From Lutispora thermophila DSM 19022 (GTDB lineage Bacteria; Bacillota; Clostridia; Lutisporales; Lutisporaceae): a DNA stretch of 64,000 nucleotides. Of this stretch, positions 17,613-25,683 are shown piece by piece. Both the position numbers and the translations under genes were made by a program. Position 1 is the first letter of the stretch, and each line of letters opens with the position of its first letter. The notes under the pieces were generated by a model that had not been told where the DNA came from, made no database searches, and saw nothing but the letters and a program-made list of their open reading frames with translations. The stretch covers positions 56,504-120,503 of the forward strand of contig NZ_FQZS01000011.1 of NCBI RefSeq assembly GCF_900142105.1, written 5' to 3'.

Positions 17613-18779
17613 ATGGTTAAATATAAGAAAATTATATCCATTATTAGTTTGATTATGATAATTATCATAATTAACCAACCTCTTCTGGTTAATGGTGACA
17701 ATGAGATAACATTAAATTGTAAATCTGCATTGCTTATGGAAGCTTCTACTGGAGAAATAATATATGAAATGAACTCTCATGATAGACTTGAACCTGCCAG
17801 TGTTACAAAAATAATGACAATGTTACTTACAATGGAAGCACTTGATTCCGGCAGAATCACCCTAGATGATAAAGTTACAATAAGTAAAAAAGCTAGTAAA
17901 ATGACAGGAACTTGCTTGTTATTAGAAGAGGGAGAAGTAAGAAGTGTAAATGAGTTGTTAACAGGTATTGCTGTTGAATCTGCAAATGATGCAAGTGTTG
18001 CCATAGCTGAATATATTGCTGGAAGTGAAGAAGAGTTTGTAAATATGATGAATAAAAAAGCTCAAGATATAGGAATGTCAGATACTCATTTTAAAAATCC
18101 TCATGGGCTACACGAAGAAGGTCATGTTACATCTGCTCACGACGTAGCAATTATGTCAAGAGAACTATTAAAGTATGAAAAGATATTTGATTATATATCC
18201 ATATATATGACAAAAGTAACTGTAGGTAAAAAAAATAATGTGGTAAGAGAATTAGTGAATAAAAACAAAATGGTTAGGTTCTACGATGATGTTGATGGAA
18301 TAAAAACTGGTTTTACAGAAAACGCAATGTATTGCATTTCTGCAACAGCGAAAAGAAATAATCTTAGATTTATAAGCGTTATAATGGGAGCTCCAAGTAC
18401 AGGTTCAAGAAATAGCGATGCAAGAAAGCTATTAGATTACGGTTTCGCAAATTACTCTACATATACCATAGGGAAAAAAGGTGATGTCATTAAGACTATA
18501 GAAGTTTCAAAAGGAAATAAACCCTCAATTAACGCTATGTTTGAGCAAGATGTTAACATTTTAATTAAAAAAGGCGAAGAAAAACAGCTTGAAGCAAAAT
18601 TAAACTTACCAGATAAAATATCTGCTCCTATAGCAAAAGGTGATAAACTTGGTTATGTTATTATCACCAAAAATGGAGAAACTATACAAAACATTCCCAT
18701 TATATCTCAAGAAGATGTGCCAAAAGCAAGCTTTATTAACAACATTTTAAAAGCTTTAAAATACTGGATAGAAAATTAA
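17613..18779 (+). CDS. dacF: D-alanyl-D-alanine carboxypeptidase, DacF-like
   Basis: Penicillin-binding serine carboxypeptidase (S11) that trims peptidoglycan side chains; the Bacillus counterpart acts in the forespore. It is 388 residues. A signal peptide spans about residues 8-27. The catalytic SxxK is S63-K66 in PASVTKIMT, the SxN motif reads SAN in GIAVESANDASVA, and KTG is in VDGIKTGFTE. A C-terminal beta domain and a terminal amphipathic tail (about residues 365-388) fit membrane attachment. The gene follows the nucleoside operon as in Bacillus, but here no spoIIA genes follow. Confidence 0.92.
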   Translation: MVKYKKIISIISLIMIIIIINQPLLVNGDNEITLNCKSALLMEASTGEIIYEMNSHDRLEPASVTKIMTMLLTMEALDSGRITLDDKVTISKKASKMTGTCLLLEEGEVRSVNELLTGIAVESANDASVAIAEYIAGSEEEFVNMMNKKAQDIGMSDTHFKNPHGLHEEGHVTSAHDVAIMSRELLKYEKIFDYISIYMTKVTVGKKNNVVRELVNKNKMVRFYDDVDGIKTGFTENAMYCISATAKRNNLRFISVIMGAPSTGSRNSDARKLLDYGFANYSTYTIGKKGDVIKTIEVSKGNKPSINAMFEQDVNILIKKGEEKQLEAKLNLPDKISAPIAKGDKLGYVIITKNGETIQNIPIISQEDVPKASFINNILKALKYWIEN

Positions 18780-18801
18780 CTTTAACCATCTAATTATTTA
18801 T

Positions 18802-18850
18802 AAAGGCTTCTTATGATACCTTCTAGCAATCAGAGAAGCCTTTGCTTATT
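18802..18850 (+). terminator. Intrinsic terminator after dacF
   Basis: AAAGGCTTCT pairs with AGAAGCCTTT across a 22-base loop, followed by TGCTTATTTT. The T-run is broken. It resembles the hairpins at 10817 and 53691. Confidence 0.65.
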
Positions 18851-18891
18851 TTATAACCTGTAATATTCTATAATCAAAACTTATCTATTAG

Positions 18892-18937
18892 ATGAATAAC
18901 AACTGGTATGTCATAGACATTACCAATTGTTATTCAT
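18892..18937. repeat. Long imperfect inverted repeat of unknown role
   Basis: Two arms of 21 and 22 bases, starting ATGAATAACAACTGG and ending CCAATTGTTATTCAT, pair around a 3-base loop with one bulge and one mismatch. No T-run follows on the plus strand and no gene overlaps it. It lies between the dacF terminator and the M50 protease promoter. Confidence 0.7.
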
Positions 18938-18978
18938 AAGCACATATTAAATACTTCCAAAGGAAGCCTTTTTTATGT

Positions 18979-18984
18979 TATAAT
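18979..18984 (+). promoter_or_regulatory. -10 element upstream of the M50 protease gene
   Basis: A perfect TATAAT; the region 17-18 bases upstream (TTCCAA) is only a weak -35. A transcript from here would start near 18991, which argues for the downstream TTG start of the protease. A small stem (CTTCC/GGAAG at 18954-18966) before a T-run lies just upstream. Confidence 0.5.
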
Positions 18985-19030
18985 ACCCAATATGAATGTT
19001 TGTGGATTAAGACCTAAAGGAGTGGTATTA

Positions 19031-19657
19031 TTGCCTGATATAGGCTTTATGAGCATATTATATAGATTACCTGCTGTATTTATTGGTTTTTCATTTCACG
19101 AATTTGCACACGCACTGGTGGCATATTTACTGGGAGATGATACCGCCAGATCTAGAGGAAGATTAACTTTAGATCCAATGGCCCATATAGATCCATTGGG
19201 CATTATAATGTTAATCTTTTTCCGTTTTGGTTGGGCTAAACCGATCCCTGTTAATCCTTCAAACTTTAAAAACAGAAAAAAAGGAATGGTATTAGTTTCA
19301 TTGGCAGGTCCAATTATGAATTTTATAATTGCTTTTGTTGCTTTGTTAACTTATGTCACATTGTACAATTTCTATGGTTATATAAGCAAAACCATAAGCA
19401 TGATAATAATAAACATATATTTATTAAATCTTGGACTAGGTATATTTAATTTGATACCCCTTCCACCTTTAGATGGATCGAAAATATTATCAGGATTACT
19501 TCCTTTCAGACTTGAATATAAAATGTACCAATATGAGCAGCATTTAAACATTTTATTATTACTACTAATAGTTACCAATGGAATAAACTATCTGTTAAAT
19601 CCTATGTTTATTGCTGCAGAGACAGTCTTATATCATTTAATCGATATTTTTTTATAA
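19031..19657 (+). CDS. Site-2 protease family (M50) zinc metallopeptidase
   Basis: Polytopic membrane zinc protease of the small M50 group (YwhC/Rip3-like), about 208 residues. HEFAH gives the zinc site in SFHEFAHALVAYLLGDDTAR; RGRLTLDPMAHIDPLG follows, and the second active-site motif is NLIPLPPLDGSKIL. About five hydrophobic segments are present. I start it at TTG 19031, which has AAAGGAG 8 bases upstream. The in-frame ATG at 18992 lies on the predicted transcription start. It stands directly before scpA, as in many clostridia. Its substrate is unknown. Confidence 0.88.
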   Translation: MPDIGFMSILYRLPAVFIGFSFHEFAHALVAYLLGDDTARSRGRLTLDPMAHIDPLGIIMLIFFRFGWAKPIPVNPSNFKNRKKGMVLVSLAGPIMNFIIAFVALLTYVTLYNFYGYISKTISMIIINIYLLNLGLGIFNLIPLPPLDGSKILSGLLPFRLEYKMYQYEQHLNILLLLLIVTNGINYLLNPMFIAAETVLYHLIDIFL

Positions 19658-19681
19658 AATTTACTTTTGGTGGTAAAAAAT

Positions 19682-20401
19682 ATGTCTATAAATATAAAAC
19701 TAGAGATATTTGAGGGTCCTTTTGAGTTGCTTTTTCATTTAATTGAAAAAGCAAAAGTAGATATTTATGATATACCCATAGCAGAAATTACAGATCAATA
19801 CATAGAATATTTAAATATGATGAAAAGTCTTGATATTGATCTAGCAAGTGAATTCTTAGTTATGGCTGCAACTTTATTAGAAATTAAATCAAAGATGCTT
19901 CTTCCTAAAGCACCAAAAAATAATGAAGTAGAAGAAGATACCGATCCCAGAGAAGAATTAGTAAAAAAATTACTTGAATACAAAGCATTTAAAAAATTAT
20001 CTTTAGTACTAAAAGAAAGGCTCAATATTAATGAAAAAGCATTATGTAAGGATTCTTCTCTAGCTGATGAAATTATTGACTCTTTTGCATTACCGGACAA
20101 GCTATCTATAGAACTATTAATAGATAAGTTCCAAACATTGATGAAAAGGAGAGAATCATATGACAACAGAAACTTTGGAAAAATATACCGAGATAATTTT
20201 ACTGTAGAAGAAAAAATATCTCATATATTAAGTATTTTAGCTACTGCAGATATTTTATATTTTGACGATTTATTAATAAACTGCATAAGTAAACTGGAAG
20301 CTATAATGACTTTTCTTGCAATTTTAGAGTTAATAAAGAGAAGGAAAATTTATGTAGAGCAATCTGGTAATTTTGACAAAATAGTTGTTAGGAGAAGATA
20401 A
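19682..20401 (+). CDS. scpA: Segregation and condensation protein A
   Basis: Kleisin subunit that bridges the SMC heads in the bacterial condensin. It is 239 residues from the ATG at 19682, which gives the standard N-terminus IKLEIFEGPFELLFHLIEKA. An in-frame earlier codon at 19667 adds five residues before the family start. The block LASEFLVMAATLLEIKSKMLLP is typical, and the C-terminal winged helix (FLAILELIKRRKIYVEQ) binds the SMC head. scpB follows 3 bases after the stop. Confidence 0.95.
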   Translation: MSINIKLEIFEGPFELLFHLIEKAKVDIYDIPIAEITDQYIEYLNMMKSLDIDLASEFLVMAATLLEIKSKMLLPKAPKNNEVEEDTDPREELVKKLLEYKAFKKLSLVLKERLNINEKALCKDSSLADEIIDSFALPDKLSIELLIDKFQTLMKRRESYDNRNFGKIYRDNFTVEEKISHILSILATADILYFDDLLINCISKLEAIMTFLAILELIKRRKIYVEQSGNFDKIVVRRR

Positions 20402-20404
20402 TCC

Positions 20405-20920
20405 ATGGATATAAAAAAAATAAAAGCAACCATTGAGTGTCTTTTATTTGTTGCAGGAGATCCTGTTTCTTTAAAAGATCTTTCCAGCGTACTAGAAATA
20501 GATCAAGTAACATTAAAGAAAATTATCAATCAACTAAAGGATGATTATGAAGATGGCACAAGAGGTATAAAACTAGTTGAAATTAATGGTAGCTATCAAT
20601 TATGCTCTAAACCTGAATTTTATGACTTTGTAGAAAAGTTATTAAAGCCTAAAGCAAAAACAGGATTATCTCAAGCTTCTTTAGAAACCCTTTCCATTAT
20701 TGCATATAAACAACCTATAACTAAATCAGCTATAGACTTAATACGAGGTGTAAAAAGTGATGCCTGTATTACGAGATTACTAGAAAAAAATGTAATTAAA
20801 GAAGTGGGACGAATGGATGGTCCTGGCAGACCTATTTTGTATGGAACTACAGACACCTTTTTAAGGTTGTTTGGGTTAAAAAGTATTAATGAACTTCCTC
20901 CTCTTAAAGATTTTGAATAA
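20405..20920 (+). CDS. scpB: Segregation and condensation protein B
   Basis: Winged-helix dimer that binds ScpA in the SMC complex. It is 171 residues. Landmarks are IECLLFVAGDPVSLKDLSSVL at the N-terminus, LSQASLETLSIIAYKQPITK in the middle, and GRMDGPGRPILYGTTDTFLRLFGL near the end. It overlaps nothing but is only 3 bases from scpA. A clear intrinsic terminator follows. Confidence 0.96.
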   Translation: MDIKKIKATIECLLFVAGDPVSLKDLSSVLEIDQVTLKKIINQLKDDYEDGTRGIKLVEINGSYQLCSKPEFYDFVEKLLKPKAKTGLSQASLETLSIIAYKQPITKSAIDLIRGVKSDACITRLLEKNVIKEVGRMDGPGRPILYGTTDTFLRLFGLKSINELPPLKDFE

Positions 20921-20922
20921 TC

Positions 20923-20958
20923 AATAATACGCACAAGCGTATTATTCTTTTATTTTTT
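20923..20958 (+). terminator. Intrinsic terminator after scpB
   Basis: Perfect 10-base arms AATAATACGC and GCGTATTATT close an ACAA loop and are followed by CTTTTATTTTTT, two bases after the scpB stop. Confidence 0.85.
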
Positions 20959-21001
20959 GGCAAAATATTTCAAGAAATAAACAATTGCTGGAGGAATAAT
21001 C

Positions 21002-21685
21002 TTGATTTTATTATGGATGATAATTGTCATCATATCTTTGTTTTTAATGATTTACCATTCACATCTAATAATAAATATCACATATAAAAAACTAAATAAT
21101 GATGATATAGTTACTGTTCAGTTAACTGCCTTATATGGAGTCATTAAATATAAAATACAATTACCTTCATTGGATTTTATTAATAAAATAGACAGCTTTA
21201 TTTTAAACTTAAAACTAAGATATAAAAGAAGAAGAGAAAAAAAGAAAAAAAAGCTTATTATTAAAAAATCTAAAACCATTGATTATCTTTTTCATACTTT
21301 AGAAAATTTGAATAAAAGATATAGGTATCATATAAAATTGTCAAAATACATGATAAAAAAAGTTTATATAAAGAATTTTTTATTAAAAATTGAATATGGT
21401 ATAGAAGATGCCTATATAGCAGCTATTTGTCATGGACTTTTTTACATACTTATGACCAATTTCATAATCTTTATGCAGCAAAATATGAATTTACAAGTAA
21501 AAGCCATAGCACTAAAGCCAGTTTTTGATAAAGAAATACTGAACCTGGAATTCAATTGTATAATTGACATTAAGATAGGACATATTATTACTGCATTAAA
21601 AATGCTTATTAAAACTTCAAGAGGAAGTGAGATAGATGGAACAACCCATAGAAGGTCTTATGAAAACAACTCTAGAGAATATTAA
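21002..21685 (+). CDS. DUF2953 family membrane protein (YtfI-like)
   Basis: Uncharacterised protein, 227 residues, starting at TTG after GGAGGA. It has an N-terminal membrane helix (about residues 2-20), a very basic lysine/arginine-rich middle (about 75-95) and a second hydrophobic stretch near 140-160. KIEYGIEDAYIAAICHGLFY matches what is typical of the YtfI/DUF2953 family, which in Bacillus neighbours ytfJ (gerW). Its end overlaps the gerW start by 50 bases in another frame. A sporulation role is suggested only by that partnership. Confidence 0.75.
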   Translation: MILLWMIIVIISLFLMIYHSHLIINITYKKLNNDDIVTVQLTALYGVIKYKIQLPSLDFINKIDSFILNLKLRYKRRREKKKKKLIIKKSKTIDYLFHTLENLNKRYRYHIKLSKYMIKKVYIKNFLLKIEYGIEDAYIAAICHGLFYILMTNFIIFMQQNMNLQVKAIALKPVFDKEILNLEFNCIIDIKIGHIITALKMLIKTSRGSEIDGTTHRRSYENNSREY

Positions 21686-22007
21686 AGATATGATTGATGT
21701 GAACACGGTAATTGGTGATCCTGTTGAAACTTCGGATGGAACAATTATTATACCTATATCAAAGCTCGGTTTTGCATTCTTATCTGGTGGAGGAGATGTT
21801 TTAGGAAATAACGAAGATACTTCAAAGTCATTTGCAGGAGGAAGTGGTGCAGGAGTAACTGTAAACCCTATTGGGTTCTTATCCATTACCAATGGACAAA
21901 TTAGAATGATACCTGCAAACTATAATAACCCACTGGATCGGATAATTGATATGTTACCAAGGCTTATTGACAAAATAGAAAATCGTAAACGTAAAGATGA
22001 AATATAA
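21636..22007 (+). CDS. gerW: GerW family sporulation protein (YtfJ)
   Basis: Small spore protein of the GerW/YtfJ family, 123 residues. In Bacillus subtilis it is made in the forespore and supports L-alanine germination. Landmarks are MKTTLENIKDMIDVNTVIGD, GTIIIPISKLGFAFLSGGGD and a Gly-rich loop then GAGVTVNPIGFLSI. The ATG at 21636 follows GAGGAAGTGAGA inside the 3' end of the DUF2953 gene, so the pair is likely coupled. The family usually occurs with this partner. Confidence 0.9.
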   Translation: MEQPIEGLMKTTLENIKDMIDVNTVIGDPVETSDGTIIIPISKLGFAFLSGGGDVLGNNEDTSKSFAGGSGAGVTVNPIGFLSITNGQIRMIPANYNNPLDRIIDMLPRLIDKIENRKRKDEI

Positions 22008-22113
22008 ATAATATTTATGCAAAATAGGGAGGTGTTATAATCCTCTCTTTTTTATGCTATAATGAAAAAAAGCATCCATGCCATAATATACCATAATTCA
22101 TAAGGAGGGCAAT

Positions 22114-22512
22114 ATGGATTTAAAGAATGCAGTGGATTTAATCTGGGAAAATAGAAGATACTCAACAGATGATCCTAAGGAAATAATTAGCCATTTGAAT
22201 GAAGAGGTAGCTGAATCTTTGAAGGCATTATTAAAAGGCGATATAGATAAAGCAAAAAGGGAATTAGAAGATGCCTTATCATGTTTATTTATAGCTCTCA
22301 AAGTTTTGGATGTTGATTTGGAAGAAGCTATTAAACATCAAGTTATACAAATGAAAAAAAGAGTGGGAAACGTAATGATTTTAAAAAATGATAAAGTAGA
22401 AATCTATGTCAATGGTATTCTAAAAGGCGGATGGTCAATCTGGGGAGATGATGACATAAAAGAAGCTGAAAAAATTGCCAAAGAATTCGGTTGTAAGATA
22501 ATTAAGAGTTAA
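22114..22512 (+). CDS. MazG-like nucleotide pyrophosphohydrolase domain protein
   Basis: The first 90 residues form an all-alpha NTP-pyrophosphatase-like domain: LNEEVAESLKALLKGD supplies the EExxE metal motif and KRELEDALSCLFIAL the ExxD motif. Such enzymes clear unwanted NTPs or dNTPs. The last 40 residues (VEIYVNGILKGGWSIWG and an acidic helix) are an added segment I do not recognise. It has its own RBS (AAGGAGGG) and a possible TATAAT near 22060, and stands between gerW and a carboxypeptidase gene. Substrate unknown. Confidence 0.7.
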   Translation: MDLKNAVDLIWENRRYSTDDPKEIISHLNEEVAESLKALLKGDIDKAKRELEDALSCLFIALKVLDVDLEEAIKHQVIQMKKRVGNVMILKNDKVEIYVNGILKGGWSIWGDDDIKEAEKIAKEFGCKIIKS

Positions 22513-22515
22513 ACA

Positions 22516-22544
22516 TTGACATCTACGTTTAAAGTATTTTATGT
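22516..22544 (+). promoter_or_regulatory. Possible promoter of the second carboxypeptidase gene
   Basis: TTGACA at 22516-22521 is a perfect -35; 17 bases later TTATGT is a poor -10. TGTCAA at 22552-22557 mirrors the -35, giving a distant ATTGACA/TGTCAAT inverted repeat. Confidence 0.35.
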
Positions 22545-22587
22545 GCCATTCTGTCAATAATAATTAAAAAAGTGATGGAGTGGTTAA

Positions 22588-23709
22588 ATGATACTTAAAC
22601 GAATCACTATATTTGTTTTGCTTATAATCTTTATATTTATGAATATATCATTTGTCAATGCTACAGACATTGAAGCTAAAGCTTATGTTCTAATGGATGT
22701 ATCAACAGGTAGAGTATTGTATGCACACAATAGCTCACAAAAGCTGCCTATGGCTAGTACGACAAAAATAATGACAGTTTTATTGGCTATAGAAAGCGGA
22801 AGACTAGACGAAGTTGTGAAAATAAGCAGAAATGCATCGATACAAGAAGGCTCGTCTGTATACCTAAGAGTAGGCGAAAAGATAAAGCTTGAGGATTTGC
22901 TATATGCAATCATGCTAAGATCAGGCAATGATGCCTCCGTTGCAGTTGCCGAACACTTATGCGGAAGTGTAGATAAGTTTGCAGAATTAATGAATGAAAA
23001 AGCCCGTGCTATTGGAGCCTATAATACAAATTTCACAAATCCTCATGGATTGCCTGATGATAACCATTACACCACTGCTTACGATTTAGGCCTTATCACA
23101 TGTTATGCTTTAAGAAATAAAAAGTTTGCCGAAATAGTAAGTACCAAAAAGAAAACTATACCTGGACCTGTAGGAGAGAACTGGAATCGAGTTTTAATAA
23201 ACAAAAATAAGATGCTCTGGCAATTCACCGGTGGTGACGGCGTTAAGACAGGATTTACCAAAAAAGCAGGTAGATGTTTGGTAGCTTCAGCAACTCGTAA
23301 TGATTGGCAATTAGTATCTGTAGTATTAAATTGTGGTGATATGTGGAATGCTTCATCAGAATTATTAGAGTATGGATTTAACAACTATAAGAAAGTTCAA
23401 ATTGTAAATAAAGATGAGCCATATAAAGAAATATCAATTATTAAAGGTAAAAAAGAAAAAACAGAGATATATCCAAAAGATAACTTATATGCACCCTTAA
23501 AAATAGACAAAGAAAAAGTTGAAAATGTTATTATTAAAGATAGATTTACCGATAAAGTTAAAGCACCAATAACAGAAAATAGCAAGGCAGGAGAATTGGA
23601 AATATATATTGGAGACTTCTTTATAGGAAAAACGGACTTAATATATAAAGAGAACATTGAATCAACAAGTATTTTGCATCATATTAAGAAAATATTAAAA
23701 TGGTTTTAA
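22588..23709 (+). CDS. D-alanyl-D-alanine carboxypeptidase (second copy)
   Basis: Another S11 penicillin-binding protein, 373 residues, with a signal peptide at about residues 5-25. The motifs are S57-K60 in MASTTKIMT, SGN in LRSGNDASVAVAEH and KTG in DGVKTGFTKKAG. A C-terminal beta domain and a hydrophobic/basic tail (HHIKKILKWF) suit membrane anchoring. It is a paralog of dacF 5 kb upstream. Placement after scpA-scpB-ytfI-ytfJ recalls dacB in Bacillus, where it shapes spore cortex, but vegetative dacA-like work is equally possible. Confidence 0.9.
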   Translation: MILKRITIFVLLIIFIFMNISFVNATDIEAKAYVLMDVSTGRVLYAHNSSQKLPMASTTKIMTVLLAIESGRLDEVVKISRNASIQEGSSVYLRVGEKIKLEDLLYAIMLRSGNDASVAVAEHLCGSVDKFAELMNEKARAIGAYNTNFTNPHGLPDDNHYTTAYDLGLITCYALRNKKFAEIVSTKKKTIPGPVGENWNRVLINKNKMLWQFTGGDGVKTGFTKKAGRCLVASATRNDWQLVSVVLNCGDMWNASSELLEYGFNNYKKVQIVNKDEPYKEISIIKGKKEKTEIYPKDNLYAPLKIDKEKVENVIIKDRFTDKVKAPITENSKAGELEIYIGDFFIGKTDLIYKENIESTSILHHIKKILKWF

Positions 23710-23731
23710 TATTTCTTAGGGGGTCTTAATA

Positions 23732-24166
23732 TTGATCAGTATTAGAAAGGCAGTAACTGAAGACATTGACAATATTATCGAATTTTTATCTGACATGGGC
23801 TTTAATCACAAAAATATATACACCAATAAAGATTATTTTGTTTATTATGATAATGACGTGTTATTAGGTTGTGGTATGGCCTTTTCCGAAGCTGAATATT
23901 GCATAATTGATAATATAATTGTAAATGAAATTTATCGTAGAAATAAAATAGGCACTGCTATAGCTAAAACAGTAATGAATTACTATGAACTAAAAGGAGC
24001 TAAAATAGCATTATGCTGTTTGCCCTGTGACAATTTTTGCAGATCTCTTAGATTTAATATAGCATCTTGGAATGATATACCATTATTAATAAGAAATATG
24101 CTTGATAAAGATACTAAAAAAATATATACCGTTTCACTTGAAGGGTATTTTAAGGATTGTTGCTAA
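23732..24166 (+). CDS. GNAT family N-acetyltransferase
   Basis: Single-domain GNAT acetyltransferase, 144 residues, TTG start after TAGGGGG. The fold is shown by ISIRKAVTEDIDNIIEFL at the N-terminus and the acetyl-CoA pocket IIVNEIYRRNKIGTAIAKTV, a variant of the RxxGxG/A motif reading RRNKIGTA. Substrate cannot be predicted. The arginine-synthase-like start (VRKA..ED) recalls N-acetylglutamate synthase type GNATs, but that is weak. It lies 22 bases after the carboxypeptidase and may be cotranscribed. Confidence 0.78.
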   Translation: MISIRKAVTEDIDNIIEFLSDMGFNHKNIYTNKDYFVYYDNDVLLGCGMAFSEAEYCIIDNIIVNEIYRRNKIGTAIAKTVMNYYELKGAKIALCCLPCDNFCRSLRFNIASWNDIPLLIRNMLDKDTKKIYTVSLEGYFKDCC

Positions 24167-24250
24167 ATTTGAAACATTAAAATATTTAGCTTGAAAGTTT
24201 TTTATTTTTCATCATAATATTTATTAATAACAATATAGGGGGAAGTAATA

Positions 24251-25648
24251 ATGTCGAAAATTAAAATAACTGAAACTGTACTGAGAGATGGCCATCAGTC
24301 TCTTATCGCTACTCGTATGAGAACAGATGAAATGTTACCAATATTAGAAAAAATGGATCAGGTTGGGTATCATTCTCTAGAAATGTGGGGTGGTGCAACC
24401 TTTGATTCTTGTTTAAGGTTTTTAAACGAAGATCCTTGGGATAGATTAAAGAAAATTAAATCTATATTGAAAAAAACAAAACTACAAATGCTCCTCAGGG
24501 GTCAAAACATATTAGGATACAAGAATTATCCTGATGATGTTTTAGTGGAATTTATTAAACGCTCCTTGGATAATGGAATTGATATAATCAGAATTTTTGA
24601 TGCGTTAAATGACTTACGGAACATTGAAAAAGCCATTGAGACAACAAAAAAATATGGAGGACATGCTCAGGGCACAATTGTATATACTATTAGTCCTGTT
24701 CATAATATAGAATTATATGTATCATTAGCAAAGAAAATTCAAGACATGGGTGCTGACTCTCTTTGCATTAAAGACATGTCAGGCTTAATCACCCCATATG
24801 TTGCATATAACTTGGTAAAAGAGTTAAAGAAAAATATTAATATTCCTATACAACTACATAGCCATTATACAAGCGGTATGGCTTCTATGGCCTATCTAAA
24901 AGCTATTGAAGCAGGTGTAGATATAATAGATACTGCTATATCTCCATTTGGTTTAGGTACATCTCAGCCTGCAACCGAACCAATAGTAGCTACATTAAAA
25001 GATACCGAATATGATACAGGACTTGATCTAAATTTGTTAAATGAAATAGCTGAACATTTCAAAGGAATAAGAGAAAAATATATTAAACAAGGAATATTAA
25101 ATCCAAATGTATTTAATGTAGATACAAGAGTGTTATCTTATCAAATACCTGGTGGTATGATGAGCAACTTATTATCCCAGTTGGAAGCACAAAATGCTAC
25201 AGATAAGTTTGAAGATGTACTTAAGGAAATACCTAAAGTAAGGGAGGACTTAGGTTATCCTCCTCTTGTAACACCTACCAGCCAGATGGTTGGAACCCAA
25301 GCGGTATTTAATGTTGTTCTAGGAGAGAGATATAAGATGATACCATCAGAAATTAAAGCCTATGTAAAAGGTCAATATGGTAAGCCTGTTGTACCAATCT
25401 CCGATGAGATAAAGAAAAAAATTATTGGCGATGAAGATGTAATAACTGTTAGACCTGCAGATTTATTACCACCTCAGTTGAAAAAATATAAAGAAGAAAT
25501 TAAGGAATACTACGAAAAAGAAGAAGATGTGCTAACTTATGCTTTATTCCCACAAGTAGCATTAAAATTTTTCAGCCTAAGAAAAGCTGAAAAATATAAA
25601 ATTGACGATAATCTTGTAAATAATAAAGATATGACCTATCCCGTATAA
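24251..25648 (+). CDS. Oxaloacetate decarboxylase alpha / pyruvate carboxylase-type carboxyltransferase
   Basis: Carboxyltransferase that moves carboxyl groups between biotin and pyruvate/oxaloacetate. ITETVLRDGHQSLIATRMRT carries the metal-binding Asp and substrate Arg of the TIM barrel; EMWGGATFDSCLRFLNEDPW, LHSHYTSGMASMAYLKA and DTAISPFGLGTSQPATEP follow, then a PYC/OADA conserved domain (YVKGQYGKP). At 465 residues it lacks the C-terminal lipoyl-like biotin domain (no MKM motif) present in full OadA/PycB of about 600 residues. It must work with a separate biotin carrier, which is not in this window. Confidence 0.88.
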   Translation: MSKIKITETVLRDGHQSLIATRMRTDEMLPILEKMDQVGYHSLEMWGGATFDSCLRFLNEDPWDRLKKIKSILKKTKLQMLLRGQNILGYKNYPDDVLVEFIKRSLDNGIDIIRIFDALNDLRNIEKAIETTKKYGGHAQGTIVYTISPVHNIELYVSLAKKIQDMGADSLCIKDMSGLITPYVAYNLVKELKKNINIPIQLHSHYTSGMASMAYLKAIEAGVDIIDTAISPFGLGTSQPATEPIVATLKDTEYDTGLDLNLLNEIAEHFKGIREKYIKQGILNPNVFNVDTRVLSYQIPGGMMSNLLSQLEAQNATDKFEDVLKEIPKVREDLGYPPLVTPTSQMVGTQAVFNVVLGERYKMIPSEIKAYVKGQYGKPVVPISDEIKKKIIGDEDVITVRPADLLPPQLKKYKEEIKEYYEKEEDVLTYALFPQVALKFFSLRKAEKYKIDDNLVNNKDMTYPV

Positions 25649-25683
25649 ATGTTAAGCCCCTGAAAAAGCAGGGGCTTAACATT
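25646..25683. terminator. Bidirectional terminator between convergent genes
   Basis: A perfect 16-base stem (left arm AAATGTTAAGCCCCTG) closes a 6-base loop between two convergent stop codons. The arms overlap both gene ends. T-rich sequence on each side is short. Confidence 0.85.

Noticed and set aside
19667..19681. Upstream start for scpA
   Set aside because: Adds five residues before the conserved N-terminus and would start in the only RBS-like GGTGG.
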